Source: Verrucomicrobiia bacterium (GTDB taxonomy: Bacteria > Verrucomicrobiota > Verrucomicrobiia > Verrucomicrobiales > DEV007). From it: a DNA stretch of 57,002 nt. Positions 1 through 8,813 of this stretch are shown here, piece after piece. The stretch lies in the NCBI GenBank assembly GCA_020439995.1, contig JAGROY010000115.1, forward strand, positions 1 through 57,002. Reading direction: 5' to 3'. Below the pieces are notes generated by a model. The model had not been told where the DNA came from. It was given only the letters and a program-made list of their open reading frames with translations, and did no database searches. The position numbers and the translations under genes were made by a program. Each line of letters opens with the position of its first letter. Positions within the stretch are counted from its first letter, which is position 1.

Positions 1-916
1 CTTTTTTCCGCCGCGCTGTACTAGCGATGCTATCCAACAAGGCTTTGAGGTAACCTTCGCTCCAGTTGGGATGGGTTAGGAGTTGGGGCAGATGCCTACA
101 TGCGTCGGAGCCCATGCCCATCGTCAGCAATACACTAGTCAGGGAAGGATCCTCCGCCGCAGATCTACTGAAGCGTAGCGAAGTGATGATTTCCCGCGCA
201 GCTGCAGAACTGTTCCCATTTTCCAAATGGGCAAGCGCACGAATGGATGTGGTGGCTGCCAGCGAACTGCCGACTGAAGAACAATAGGAGATCTGTCCCA
301 AGCGCTGCTTGTTCTCAATGAGTTGGTCGGCCATAGGAAACCACTGACAGCGAGGGCGCGAAAAGGCTTCGGCGATAAGCTCAATTCCGGCGGCGGCTTT
401 GCTCGTGGCGGAGAGAATATCAGTAGCCTTGCGCTTTGAATCTTTCGCCAGCCTGGTCGCGCTTTCGTTAAGCAATGCCTGGTGCCAGAGATCCAGATCC
501 AGCCGGGATTGATCCCGAAAACGCTCGAGGGGGATATCGCTAAAGAACTGTTTCTCTAGCTCATTAAATTTCCGCATATAGGGATAGCCGCCGTTCTCCC
601 GTGTGGGAGGCCCTTGAGGAACCACGGTCACATCAAACACCGGATGCATCGCCGCATTCTCCTCATCCGGAATGGCATCCGGAACGAACGTTCGCCAGTC
701 GAGTGAATCTCCCCGGGCGAGGATCTCTGCCTTCGCCTTCTCCCAACGCGCACGGCCGCGCCAGTTCTCGACTTGCCAGGCGATGGCGAGGAGCGTCGAC
801 ATGACGATCAGAAGATACAGCATCCTCCGCGAGAAAATGAAGCGGAGGATCCATCTGGCGCAATGTACCAGCGCCTTGCTTGGATTCGTGCGTGTGGGTG
901 AGGCTTCGAGAGTCAT
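1..916 (-). CDS. Membrane-anchored hypothetical protein, partial (paralog of next gene)
   Basis: No stop is met before the window edge, so only the first 305 codons are present and the C-terminus is missing. The frame opens at ATG 914-916 (MTLEASPTRT). An arginine-rich stretch (RFIFSRRMLYLLIVMS) leads into one hydrophobic segment at about residues 32-48, followed by a long soluble region. This is the topology of an inner-membrane protein with a large extracytoplasmic domain. It is a clear paralog of the gene at 963-2492 (shared WQVENWRGRARWEK, SLDWRTFVP, ENAAMHPVFDV, GIELI.EAFSRP). A 46-bp stretch coding the membrane segment (792-837) is identical to 2365-2410. No family with known function is recognised. 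It follows the ECF sigma-factor genes on the same strand, so it may be a target or partner of that regulator (inference). Confidence 0.8.
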   Translation of the reverse strand, partial: MTLEASPTRTNPSKALVHCARWILRFIFSRRMLYLLIVMSTLLAIAWQVENWRGRARWEKAKAEILARGDSLDWRTFVPDAIPDEENAAMHPVFDVTVVPQGPPTRENGGYPYMRKFNELEKQFFSDIPLERFRDQSRLDLDLWHQALLNESATRLAKDSKRKATDILSATSKAAAGIELIAEAFSRPRCQWFPMADQLIENKQRLGQISYCSSVGSSLAATTSIRALAHLENGNSSAAAREIITSLRFSRSAAEDPSLTSVLLTMGMGSDACRHLPQLLTHPNWSEGYLKALLDSIASTARRKK

Positions 917-962
917 CGTGGCAAATGGTCGTGAGAAGTTGAACTACTAATATCGGCCGGGT

Positions 963-2492
963 TCACTCAGAGGAAGGTACGCGGCAAAGAAACGTTTCGG
1001 GATTCCCGGTCTTCTCCCAATCCAGAGTAGCCAACTCCGCCTCTCCACCTGCGCCGATGCGGTAGTGGGGCGGCAGACCGGTGACGTAGTCGTGTGGTAG
1101 CTCTGTCAGGAATTCGGGGACGAGTGCTTCGAGCTTTTCTGGAAGCTCGCCATGCACGCGCCGGTGGCGTTCCAGGGCGCAGAGCAATCGGCATAGATCC
1201 CACTGGCTTTGAACGATGGCACTTTTCTTGAACACTTTCCACAGGTCGGGATCAGGTGATGACGAAAGGAAATTGTAAGGCGAGAGATCGCGAGCAGTTG
1301 GTGGTTTGGGTGCTTGTGTCTCGACAATCCGTTTCGATTCGAAGTCGTAATGTTGCAGGTTAATGCTAAGTCCCCTTGTAGTGAGATTGTTCATATTTTG
1401 GTAGAGCCAGCCGCGCGGCAGCGCTGAGATCAGCTCCGCTCGAAGTAGCTTAGATTGAGGCCACTCGCGGTGCTTTCCCATTTCAGCGACCTGGTCGATC
1501 GCCCATTGGTCGCCATTGATCAAAGCATTGAAATAATACACTCCAGCGGCACGAGTCCGACATAAAGTCTGGTAGAGCTGATCGAGGAACTCGGAGTCTG
1601 ACAGGCAGTCCGATATTGCCTTCAAGTCTTGCTCGCTCCACTCGGGAAGGGATAGCAGAAGTGGTAGATGTCGGCAGGCAATGTCTCCGGTGGTGATGTT
1701 AACCAATGTGCCGATGATGGATCGATCGTTCATCGATTGGCTGAAGTGTAAAGAGGTGAGGAGTTCCGTGGCGGCGGCATGGCTATCGTCATTCTCCAGG
1801 TGGCAAAGGGCGCGGATGAAAGTAGCGGCAGCGAGCCCCTGGCTCACAGTAGCGAACTGAGATACCTGGCTGATCCGCAGGACTCCATCGTCCTCAAGTT
1901 GTTCGTGATATGGAAACCAATGGCAGCCGGGCCGCGAAAACGCTTCCGAGATCAGCTCGATTCCAGCTTCTGAATCTCGGGTCGCGGCGAGGATTTCCTG
2001 GGCTTGTCGCTGGCTTTCCGGCGGTTGCTCGATTCCGCTATTGTCACATACGTTGCGCCACCAGAAGTCAAGTTCCGCGTGCGATTCTCTCCGGAACAGA
2101 TCCCCTGGAATATTCGAAAAGTATCGCTTCTCAAGTGGCTCAAAATCACGTTTGAACGCGTAGCCGCCATTCCTCTGGGTCGGCTCCTGAGGCACGATGG
2201 TCACATCGAACACTGGATGCATCGCCGCATTCTCTTCATCAGGCAATGCCTCAGGAACGAACGTGCGCCAGTCAAGGGATTCTCCAGTCGCTAAAATCTC
2301 TGCCTTTGTCTTCTCCCAACGCGCCCGCCCACGCCAGTTCTCGACTTGCCAGGCGATTGCAAGAAGCGTCGACATGACGATCAGAAGATACAGCATCCTC
2401 CGCGAGAAAACGAAGCGGAGGATTCCGGTCGTGGCCGGGAACAATGGCTTGGCCGTGCGGGCAGGCGGGCTTTCAGATGTTTGCGAACTCAT
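963..2492 (-). CDS. Membrane-anchored hypothetical protein
   Basis: 509 residues. A cytoplasmic tail of about 32 residues is followed by one membrane segment (MLYLLIVMSTLLAIAW) and a large predicted extracytoplasmic domain rich in W, H and E. The C-terminal part contains a helical 'QWDLCRLLCALERHRRVHG' stretch and a short 'LPEKLEALVPEFL' motif. In several Planctomycetes and Verrucomicrobia membrane proteins a similar 'L..LvPeyL..lP.DP..g.p..Y' ending occurs; here it reads ELPHDYVTGLPPHYRIG. That comparison is from memory and the function is unknown. The start ATG lies inside the stop codon of the upstream 114-residue protein (4-bp ATGA overlap), which indicates translational coupling with the sigma-factor operon. 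The partial paralog at 1-916 follows 46 bp downstream. Confidence 0.9.
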   Translation of the reverse strand: MSSQTSESPPARTAKPLFPATTGILRFVFSRRMLYLLIVMSTLLAIAWQVENWRGRARWEKTKAEILATGESLDWRTFVPEALPDEENAAMHPVFDVTIVPQEPTQRNGGYAFKRDFEPLEKRYFSNIPGDLFRRESHAELDFWWRNVCDNSGIEQPPESQRQAQEILAATRDSEAGIELISEAFSRPGCHWFPYHEQLEDDGVLRISQVSQFATVSQGLAAATFIRALCHLENDDSHAAATELLTSLHFSQSMNDRSIIGTLVNITTGDIACRHLPLLLSLPEWSEQDLKAISDCLSDSEFLDQLYQTLCRTRAAGVYYFNALINGDQWAIDQVAEMGKHREWPQSKLLRAELISALPRGWLYQNMNNLTTRGLSINLQHYDFESKRIVETQAPKPPTARDLSPYNFLSSSPDPDLWKVFKKSAIVQSQWDLCRLLCALERHRRVHGELPEKLEALVPEFLTELPHDYVTGLPPHYRIGAGGEAELATLDWEKTGNPETFLCRVPSSE

Positions 2493-2833
2493 GGCAGCGG
2501 AGCGGTGTTGAATTTGACGATCTCTTCGGGAAAAAGCAGCGCGAACAATGCTTCCGTTTCCTCCAGTGAGGGAATCGGCGGTGGCTGATGATTGGGATCA
2601 GGGGGAGCGATCCCTTGCGCCAGCTGCACATCTTTGAGTTCGCCCTGCCAGTGGGAGATTCCAATCAGAACCCAGCAAGCAGCGAGTGTAGCCCAGGCGA
2701 TCGAGCGGAGATGCTTCCGCTTCGATCTGCTGGCAGCGGCTTCGGCGGCCTGAAGGATGTCGGCTTTCCAGTCGGCGGGTGCTTTCCTCTGCCGGTGGGC
2801 GCGGAGTCTGGTTTCAAATGGGTGATCGTTCAT
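2489..2833 (-). CDS. Small single-pass membrane protein, candidate anti-sigma factor
   Basis: 114 residues with one membrane segment at about residues 46-61 (AWATLAACWVLIGISHW). It is preceded by a basic cytoplasmic N-terminus (RLRAHRQRKAPADWKADIL, SRSKRKHL) and followed by a proline-rich periplasmic tail. It starts 20 bp after the ECF sigma gene and overlaps the next gene by 4 bp. The position and topology match transmembrane anti-sigma factors, but there is no zinc-binding H-x3-C-x2-C motif and I cannot assign it to a named anti-sigma family. The regulatory role is therefore inference from context. An alternative is a structural subunit of the membrane proteins encoded next. Confidence 0.8.
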   Translation of the reverse strand: MNDHPFETRLRAHRQRKAPADWKADILQAAEAAASRSKRKHLRSIAWATLAACWVLIGISHWQGELKDVQLAQGIAPPDPNHQPPPIPSLEETEALFALLFPEEIVKFNTAPLP

Positions 2834-2853
2834 GGGAGCCAGTAGTGGAAATG

Positions 2854-3393
2854 TTAGAGCTTCGGAATGGGCAGGTGCGAGTGGTCGAACTCTCTGGCTA
2901 GCCGGGAGCGAAGTTTGTCCAGAGCGTAGCGGTAGCGACTCACGGCGGTTGCTTTTGATACGCCGGTAATGGATGCAATTTCCTCAAACGTCCTCTGCTC
3001 CCAGATGCGCAGCTGCACTGCGGCGCGCTGGTCATCTGGCAGAGCGCTCAGGGCTGCCTCGAGCCGTTGCCGCTCCTCTGCGCAGAGGTTGCTGTCGATC
3101 ACGAAAAGCGCGGGTGCATCTTGAATAGCTGACTCAGCGGCCACTTTTTCCAGTAATCTGTCTCCTGCCTGCCGCCGCCGGACGAGATCGATGAACATCC
3201 GGTGCGCGACTTGGAGAAGATAGGCGCGCTCGTCCCGCGCCCCTGCCAGCATGTCAGGATTCTGCGCCAGCTTCACGAAGAGTGACTGCAGGAGGTCACG
3301 CGTATCTGCCTCGTGCTGTGTGAGATTCAGCAAAAAACCGAACAACGCATCGGCGTGCCTGTCGTAGAGCTGTTCTGTTCGCTGCTGTGCCAT
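2854..3393 (-). CDS. ECF-family RNA polymerase sigma factor
   Basis: 179 residues, the usual ECF length. Region 2 covers residues about 9-75 (LYDRHADALFGFLLN, DLLQSLFVKLAQ, ERAYLLQVAHRMFIDLVRRR). Region 4 covers about 120-170, with the helix-turn-helix 'FEEIASITGVSKATAVSRYR' preceded by 'LPDDQRAAVQLRIWE'. Factors of this type direct RNA polymerase to a small regulon that usually includes their own operon. The downstream genes (small membrane protein, two membrane-anchored paralogs) run in the same direction with short or no gaps, consistent with a self-contained signalling operon. The start ATG at 3391-3393 is the first in frame. Confidence 0.95.
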   Translation of the reverse strand: MAQQRTEQLYDRHADALFGFLLNLTQHEADTRDLLQSLFVKLAQNPDMLAGARDERAYLLQVAHRMFIDLVRRRQAGDRLLEKVAAESAIQDAPALFVIDSNLCAEERQRLEAALSALPDDQRAAVQLRIWEQRTFEEIASITGVSKATAVSRYRYALDKLRSRLAREFDHSHLPIPKL

Positions 3394-3451
3394 TCTTCGG
3401 TGCCCGAGTCATCAATAGACGGTTCCCGGCGAAGAATGTTTTTAATTTTTA

Positions 3452-4228
3452 CTACTTAATTTTCGACCTCTCGGGAATCCGGTCTGCCTGGGGGATGTTC
3501 AGTTTTTCCTCAAGCTTGTTGAGATAGCTGATGACGGAGCCGAAGCGAATGTTGTCATCGTAGGTAGCCCTGAGAAGGTCGTAGGCCTCCTGTTCTTTTC
3601 CAGGGCACTCCGCTAAGGCGTAACCCGAGAAACGGTGGTAATAAGGTTTGGTGTCAGGGCAGGCCGCCGCCATCCTGTAATACTCGGCAGCTTTGCACCA
3701 ATCTTCTGGGATGAATTTCTGAGCATGCAGCATGCCGAGTTGCCCGTAGATGCGATAGTCGTCGGGCAGATATTTTGCGGCCCCCAGCATGAAATCCGCG
3801 CCTTCTGCAACAGCCTCGTTGTATTTGCGCACCCAGTCAGCGCGCTGTTTTTCGTCTTCAGGAAATTTGAAGGAGTGGGTTTTGTCGTAAGCACTGTATT
3901 GCATACCCTGGAACCAATTGAAAAACGCGCGAGGCTGCAATTGAACGATTACCCAGTACTGGGCGATTGCCTGGTCGAACCGTCCCGCGTCCCAGTGCGT
4001 GAATGCCTGGACGGCCATGATCGAGGCGACCAGCGATCGGAATCCGCCGAGAGCCGCCGTCATGCCAAGCTGCCCGACTTTGTCCCTGGTCTCCATGCTC
4101 ATGGTGTCGGGCCAGTAGTGCTTGGCTACCATGTCCTTTGCCATCGGCTCCTCCAGATACATGCGCCCATAGCCAAAGGAGATGAGGATCACAAAGGCAA
4201 TCAGCAGGTTTCGGGTATGGCGGGACAT
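3452..4228 (-). CDS. TPR-like membrane-anchored protein of ABC operon
   Basis: 258 residues. One N-terminal membrane segment (LLIAFVILISFGYG, residues 8-21) is followed by a helical domain with tetratricopeptide-like units (WDAGRFDQAIAQYWVIVQLQPR, cut here to its core 'AIAQYWVIVQLQP'; 'WCKAAEYYRMAAACPDTKP'; 'EQEAYDLLRATYDDN'). TPR domains usually mediate protein-protein contacts. The gene begins 25 bp after the ABC permease and probably belongs to the same transcript. A likely role is an accessory factor of the exporter on the outer face of the membrane (inference). The last residues are basic (RIPERSKIK). Confidence 0.9.
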   Translation of the reverse strand: MSRHTRNLLIAFVILISFGYGRMYLEEPMAKDMVAKHYWPDTMSMETRDKVGQLGMTAALGGFRSLVASIMAVQAFTHWDAGRFDQAIAQYWVIVQLQPRAFFNWFQGMQYSAYDKTHSFKFPEDEKQRADWVRKYNEAVAEGADFMLGAAKYLPDDYRIYGQLGMLHAQKFIPEDWCKAAEYYRMAAACPDTKPYYHRFSGYALAECPGKEQEAYDLLRATYDDNIRFGSVISYLNKLEEKLNIPQADRIPERSKIK

Positions 4229-4253
4229 TGTGGGCTGCTTTCCGGGACAAGTG

Positions 4254-5252
4254 TTAGAGTTCCTTGTTGCTGAACACGAAGGACGCTGCGGCCGTGTAAA
4301 TCAGGAGGTAAAGGCACGTCATCCCGGACATTTGCAGCAGCAGGGTGGTGGCAACAGCTTCGCCAGACACGACGGCATCGACGATATCGTAAAGGTGAAA
4401 GTCCGGGAAAATGATCGCGATTACTCCGGCCAGCGGGCGTTCAAATCCGCCTTCGGGCGCTCCGCTCAGGAAGTAACTGCGGCCGAGATGCTGCCCGTGA
4501 CCAATGATGAACACGGCGATCGAGCTGATGATGGTGAACAACGTGGTCGTCGCAAAAGTGGACACCAGCAGTGTGACCGCAGTCATCACCGAGGCCTTCA
4601 AAAAGATCGCCCACACCGCAGCCTGGAGATCCCAGCGCAGCCCGTAGTTGGTAATGGCTGCCAGCGCCTCCTCGCGTTGTTCCTTCCAGCTTTCATTCTG
4701 TCCGCGTTCGGGAAACTTCGCCAGCTCCTGATCGTAGGCATCTGCGGTTTCCTTTACCAGAATCTTCTCCCGCACGCCTACCACGGTGCAGAACAGTGCG
4801 TCCATGAACAGCATGCTGACAAAGATCAAGACGAGCATGCCAAGGAGCTTCCCCAGAAGGTATTCGAAGCGTGGCACCGGCTTGCAGAGAATGGTGTAGA
4901 GCGTCCGGTCCTCCAGATCTTTTGGAATGAGCAGGGCGGTGCCGGCAATCGCGAAGATTCCGGCGAAGAGCGACATGGCACCGAGTGACACATCCTTTAA
5001 CAATTTCAATTCCTGCTCCGGCGTGAACCGCAGAAACATGAATGCCACAAGGATGATGGCCGCGCTGAAGAACAGCAGAAAGTAGAACACCCGCATGCGC
5101 ACCATTTGCGTGAAGGTGTGCATCGTCAGTGCCCAGATCCGCGACGGGGAAAACATGCTGTGCGCCTTGCTTTCGGTCGCCAGTGCGGGGCCGCTGTATC
5201 CCGTGCGATTTTCGGCGGGGGCGGCCGCTTGAGTCTCTTGGTCGTCATTCAT
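4254..5252 (-). CDS. ABC-2 type transporter permease
   Basis: 332 residues with about six hydrophobic segments: VFYFLLFFSAAIILVAFMF, LFAGIFAIAGTALLIP, LLGMLVLIFVSMLFMDALF, ASVMTAVTLLVSTFAT, TIISSIAVFIIGHG and CLYLLIYTAAASFVFS. The motif 'LEDRTLYTILCKPVPRFEYLLGK' (core DRTLYTILCKPVPR) is characteristic of ABC-2 permeases that work with CcmA-type ATPases. A charged loop of about 75 residues (120-190) lies between segments 3 and 4 and probably faces the periplasm. The start codon lies directly at the end of the ATPase gene with one base between, so the two are translated as a pair. Substrate not deducible; many such exporters act in envelope biogenesis or gliding. Confidence 0.92.
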   Translation of the reverse strand: MNDDQETQAAAPAENRTGYSGPALATESKAHSMFSPSRIWALTMHTFTQMVRMRVFYFLLFFSAAIILVAFMFLRFTPEQELKLLKDVSLGAMSLFAGIFAIAGTALLIPKDLEDRTLYTILCKPVPRFEYLLGKLLGMLVLIFVSMLFMDALFCTVVGVREKILVKETADAYDQELAKFPERGQNESWKEQREEALAAITNYGLRWDLQAAVWAIFLKASVMTAVTLLVSTFATTTLFTIISSIAVFIIGHGQHLGRSYFLSGAPEGGFERPLAGVIAIIFPDFHLYDIVDAVVSGEAVATTLLLQMSGMTCLYLLIYTAAASFVFSNKEL

Positions 5253-5253
5253 A

Positions 5254-6108
5254 CTACTGAGTCTCCTCCAGGAACAGGCGCTCCAATGTCGTGCGCGGTC
5301 GGCCGATCGAGATCACTTCTGTCGAGTCCCCGGCAGCCAGCGCGCGGACTTTTTCCAGCAGTGCCGGGCTGGCGTTCTTCAAAATGATCTCGGTCTGATC
5401 CTCGATCGAGATCAAGTCCTCGAGTTTGCCCTCGCGCACCAAGTCGCCTTTGTAAATGATACCAACACGGTCACAAACCTCCTGCACTTGTTCAAGTAAG
5501 TGCGACGAGAGAATGATCGAGATCCCTTGTTCTTTCAGCGCCAGGATCAAGTCGCGAATCTGCCGGGAGCCGGATGGGTCGACCCCGGCCGTCGGCTCAT
5601 CGAGCACCACCAGGCGCGGATTTTGCACCAGTGCCTGGGCCAGTCCGATGCGCTGCAGCATTCCTTTGGAATAGCCAGCGAGTCGCCGATCCGTGGCGTG
5701 CTCCAGATCCACCAGCTTGAGCAGTCGCGCGCTCTGATCGCGGCGTTCCGCCTTGGTGAGGCCGCAAATCCGACCGTAAAAATCCAGCGTTTCGCTGGCC
5801 GTCAGGTGTTTGTAAAAATACGGGTTTTCCGGGAGAAAGCCGACGTCCTTCCGGCTGTCGACCTGACTGCTGTCGCGGCCGAAAATCGAGCACTTGCCGG
5901 TGGTGGCATGGAGCAGGCCCAGCAGCACCTTCATCGTCGTCGACTTGCCCGAGCCATTGGGCCCGATCAAGCCGTAGACCTCCCCTCGGCCGACAGTCAG
6001 CGATAGATCATTCACTGCGAGGACCGTCTGCTTTCGCAGGGAAGGAACTCGAAACACCTTGGTCAGGTGCTCGATCTCGACTGCTGGCGCATCAGGGGTG
6101 TCGTTCAT
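5254..6108 (-). CDS. ABC transporter ATP-binding protein
   Basis: 284 residues from ATG 6106-6108. A GTG 39 bp upstream (6145-6147) is also in frame, but the ATG gives the normal family N-terminus (MNDTPDAPAVEIEHLTKVF). All nucleotide-binding motifs are present: Walker A GPNGSGKST (residues 49-57), signature YSKGMLQRIGLAQAL, Walker B LVVLDEPTAGVDP and the switch histidine in SIILSSHLLEQV. A short C-terminal extension (about 70 residues) is typical of this CcmA-like subfamily. It energises the permease encoded 1 bp downstream. Divergent from the gene at 6273, so a promoter region must lie in the 164-bp gap. Confidence 0.95.
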   Translation of the reverse strand: MNDTPDAPAVEIEHLTKVFRVPSLRKQTVLAVNDLSLTVGRGEVYGLIGPNGSGKSTTMKVLLGLLHATTGKCSIFGRDSSQVDSRKDVGFLPENPYFYKHLTASETLDFYGRICGLTKAERRDQSARLLKLVDLEHATDRRLAGYSKGMLQRIGLAQALVQNPRLVVLDEPTAGVDPSGSRQIRDLILALKEQGISIILSSHLLEQVQEVCDRVGIIYKGDLVREGKLEDLISIEDQTEIILKNASPALLEKVRALAAGDSTEVISIGRPRTTLERLFLEETQ

Positions 6109-6272
6109 CTTGGTATTTCTTGTAACGGGTAATGCGCCGTGAGTCACAGGGATTTTTTACAAAACTCGGCAACCGTATCCTGTGGTCCACCGCGCCGATC
6201 CTGACAGCGCGCCCCGTATGCCACTTGCTATTCATCGATGGAGCATCAACACTGCGGCAAGAAATCTCCACT

Positions 6273-6812
6273 ATGCATAACCAAGTGCGCTTGCAGTTGT
6301 TGGGAAAGCGTGTCCTGCACGAACTGCGGATGCTTATCCCACTGATCCTACTCATGCTCTCCTGCCTTATCCCTAAAATCAGTCGGGGAGAGCGGACGCA
6401 GCGCTACGAGTTTTTCCCGTTCAGCCACTTCCCAATGTATTCCGACTTCGATGAACGGGACTACTACGTCTACGTCACCGATGGCAATGATCAGCCGATC
6501 GCAACGGAAACGGTGGCAGCCGTGCGCTCGACAAAGTTGAAGAAGATCTTCGATACCGAGCTGGACAGCATCCAGAAGAAATACAAGAAGCGGAAAGACC
6601 AACTGAGCGCGGAGCAATGCCGACCTGGCGGCGACTACACCGTGAAATGGCTGTATGAAAATGCGTCGGACGCGGCGCGCGAAGTGTTCTCCACCGGGAT
6701 GCCTCTGCGGCTCTACCGGATTTACATTACCGAGGAAAAGGGTGAACTGGTCGAAACGCCGCCGCAGTTGGTTGGGGAATGGTCACCTGGTAGAAAGGAG
6801 ACCGCACAGTGA
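6273..6812 (+). CDS. Hypothetical membrane protein coupled to HTTM protein
   Basis: 179 residues from ATG 6273. The frame is open further upstream, but that part lacks a plausible start and has no protein-like character. One hydrophobic segment near the N-terminus (MLIPLILLMLSCLIP) is followed by a soluble domain with the aromatic motif 'FFPFSHFPMYSDF' and a lysine-rich helix (LDSIQKKYKKRKDQLS). Function not recognised. The stop overlaps the GTG start of the next gene (GTGA, 4 bp). A good ribosome binding site AGAAAGGAG sits at 6792-6800, serving that downstream start. The tight coupling suggests the two membrane proteins form a unit. Confidence 0.8.
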   Translation: MHNQVRLQLLGKRVLHELRMLIPLILLMLSCLIPKISRGERTQRYEFFPFSHFPMYSDFDERDYYVYVTDGNDQPIATETVAAVRSTKLKKIFDTELDSIQKKYKKRKDQLSAEQCRPGGDYTVKWLYENASDAAREVFSTGMPLRLYRIYITEEKGELVETPPQLVGEWSPGRKETAQ

Positions 6813-7735
6813 GCGCTGCGAAGACATTTTTCAAACCCACGCCGTTCGCCAGCTGGGAGCTTGCAGTGATGCGGATGCTTTTTGCACTGGTCATCTGGGA
6901 TGCCATTCCCGGCGCGATGACATCCGTGGCCGTGCCGCAGCCTACAGGTCTGGCGCTGTTCTTTCCTGACATGGTAGTCGGGTTCGGCGCGCTGTTCGAA
7001 GCGGTATGGTTCAAGTCTCTTCTGGGGGTAGTGTTAGTGATCTACGCGCTGGGCAGCGCGGCAGTGATCACCACGCCGTTGCTGCTGCTGGTAACTGTCT
7101 TCGCTGGGACGCTCACGAACTCCCAGGGCGCAATCACGCACCACTCGCAGATTGTTTCGCTGGTGCTGCTCGCGCAGAGCGGCTGCCTGGTCTACGATCT
7201 GATCCGCCACCGTAAGTGGCGCACGGGATTGCTGGGGCAGCCAGTCGATCGCGAAATCCAGGTAGCGTATGTCACGCAGCAGGCAGTGGTAGCCGCCTAC
7301 ATGGTGAGTGCCTACACAAAGCTGAAGGAGTCGGGACTCGACTGGTTCGTCAATGCCGCGCGCTTCCCGATTCAGCTGAAGAAGAACACGCGTATGGCCT
7401 ACTTCAACGAACTCAAGGAGCACGGCAGCGACAGCAGTTTTCTCGCAAATCTCCCGGCTCAGGCAGAGGCTCTCCTGATCGCCTCACCGGGCCTTTGCCG
7501 TATTATCATCGGCAGCGGACTGGTATTGGAAATTGCCGTCGTCCTGGCACTTGCGGGTCGCGCGTGGGCGTTCTTTTTTGGCGTCGCCTTCGTCCTGTTC
7601 CATTCCACGATCAGCAAAATCATGGGGCTCGATTTCGATTTTAATATCTATATTCTCTCAATCTTCTTCATCCTGCCGGGCGTATCCGCCGCAGTGGTGC
7701 GATGGAGCCGCGCGACGACCAAGCGCAGTAGATAG
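6809..7735 (+). CDS. HTTM-like (vitamin K-dependent gamma-carboxylase-related) membrane protein
   Basis: 308 residues, GTG start with the strong AGAAAGGAG site 8 bp upstream. There are about six to seven membrane segments (LMLFALVIWDAIPG region; SLLGVVLVIYALGSAAVI; PLLLLVTVFAGTL; IVSLVLLAQSGCLVYD; GLVLEIAVVLALAGRAWAF; FNIYILSIFFILPGVS). The motifs 'ITHHSQIVSLVLLAQSG' and 'VAAYMVSAYTKLKESGLDW' and the late 'FVLFHSTISKIMGLDF' match the horizontally transferred transmembrane (HTTM) fold related to vitamin K gamma-carboxylase. The bacterial members have no established substrate. Coupled to the preceding small membrane protein. Confidence 0.8.
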   Translation: MSAAKTFFKPTPFASWELAVMRMLFALVIWDAIPGAMTSVAVPQPTGLALFFPDMVVGFGALFEAVWFKSLLGVVLVIYALGSAAVITTPLLLLVTVFAGTLTNSQGAITHHSQIVSLVLLAQSGCLVYDLIRHRKWRTGLLGQPVDREIQVAYVTQQAVVAAYMVSAYTKLKESGLDWFVNAARFPIQLKKNTRMAYFNELKEHGSDSSFLANLPAQAEALLIASPGLCRIIIGSGLVLEIAVVLALAGRAWAFFFGVAFVLFHSTISKIMGLDFDFNIYILSIFFILPGVSAAVVRWSRATTKRSR

Positions 7736-7803
7736 AGCTGCCCTGCCGAAACGGTCAAATCCTCTTGGCAGGGCAACGCCTGTGCGCTACCGGACACGCA
7801 CAC

Positions 7804-8706
7804 ATGCGCGACTATCTGCAACTGCACGGCTTGATTGTGCTCTGGGGCATCACATCCATCATTGGGCGGTGGATTTCGCTGCCCTCGCTGGAGCTTGTGT
7901 TCTATCGCACAGCACTGGCTGCGGCGGCGCTGGGTGTGATCGCCGTCTGGCGAAAGCAATCACTCAGAGTCACCCGGAAAGACGCACTGATCCTGATGGC
8001 GAATGGCTCTGTGATCGCGCTGCACTGGATCCTGTTTTTCCTGGCGGCAAAGATTTCCTCCGCATCTATCTGCCTGGCTGGGCTCGCCACGTGCACGTTG
8101 TGGACTGCGCTGTTGCAGCCCTTGTTCTTCCGCACCTTCAAGTGGTACGGGCATCAAATCGTTCTTGGCATCGTCATGGCCAGTGCATTGACGATCATTT
8201 TCCACTACCAGCCTACGGCCTCTGTCGGCCTGGCGGTCGCACTGGGTTCGGCGTTTTTTGCCACCGTGTTCTCTCTGTTCAACGCGCTGCTGATTCGCCG
8301 ACATCACTATCTAGTCATGACGTTCTATGAGTTGGCGGGAGCTGCATCGTTCTGCGCAGTACTCGCACCGGCATACGTCTACCATTTCTCAGATACCGGT
8401 ACATTCGCCTTTCCAACCAGCGCTAACGACTGGACGTGGCTGCTGGTGCTTTCGCTTGTTTGCACCGTGCTTGCGTTCACCGGCTATGTCGAACTTCTCA
8501 ACCGCATGGACGTTTTCACGATCAATCTCGCAGCGAATCTGGAGCCGGTGTACGGAATGATTCTGGCAGCAGCACTTGATGGCGACTGGCACAAGTTGAG
8601 CGCCGGATTCTACGGCGGATCGCTGCTGATCCTGACAACGATTCTCGCCTACCCGTGGTTCGAACGCCGGATCACGGGCAACGTTGAGAGCAGCACGGCA
8701 TCTTGA
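7804..8706 (+). CDS. EamA/DMT-superfamily permease
   Basis: 300 residues from ATG 7804. A TTG 39 bp upstream is in frame, but the ATG directly precedes the first membrane helix. Ten hydrophobic segments in two EamA repeats can be traced, beginning with LHGLIVLWGITSIIGRWI and the 'SLELVFYRTALAAAALG' helix typical of repeat 1 and ending with FYGGSLLILTTILAYPWF. The conserved 'NLEPVYGMILAA' near the C-terminus corresponds to the 'EP.....l' motif of the second EamA domain. Members export or import small metabolites; substrate not deducible. It lies 68 bp downstream of the HTTM gene and may share its transcript. Confidence 0.92.
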   Translation: MRDYLQLHGLIVLWGITSIIGRWISLPSLELVFYRTALAAAALGVIAVWRKQSLRVTRKDALILMANGSVIALHWILFFLAAKISSASICLAGLATCTLWTALLQPLFFRTFKWYGHQIVLGIVMASALTIIFHYQPTASVGLAVALGSAFFATVFSLFNALLIRRHHYLVMTFYELAGAASFCAVLAPAYVYHFSDTGTFAFPTSANDWTWLLVLSLVCTVLAFTGYVELLNRMDVFTINLAANLEPVYGMILAAALDGDWHKLSAGFYGGSLLILTTILAYPWFERRITGNVESSTAS

Positions 8707-8813
8707 TGCCAGGATAGTGGAACGGAATGGAGGCCACCTCCCCACGGAGTGGAGCTCAGTTCCATTTATCCCGCTCCTGGAAACGGGCCGATCCCGCTAC
8801 AGGTATTTTTATA

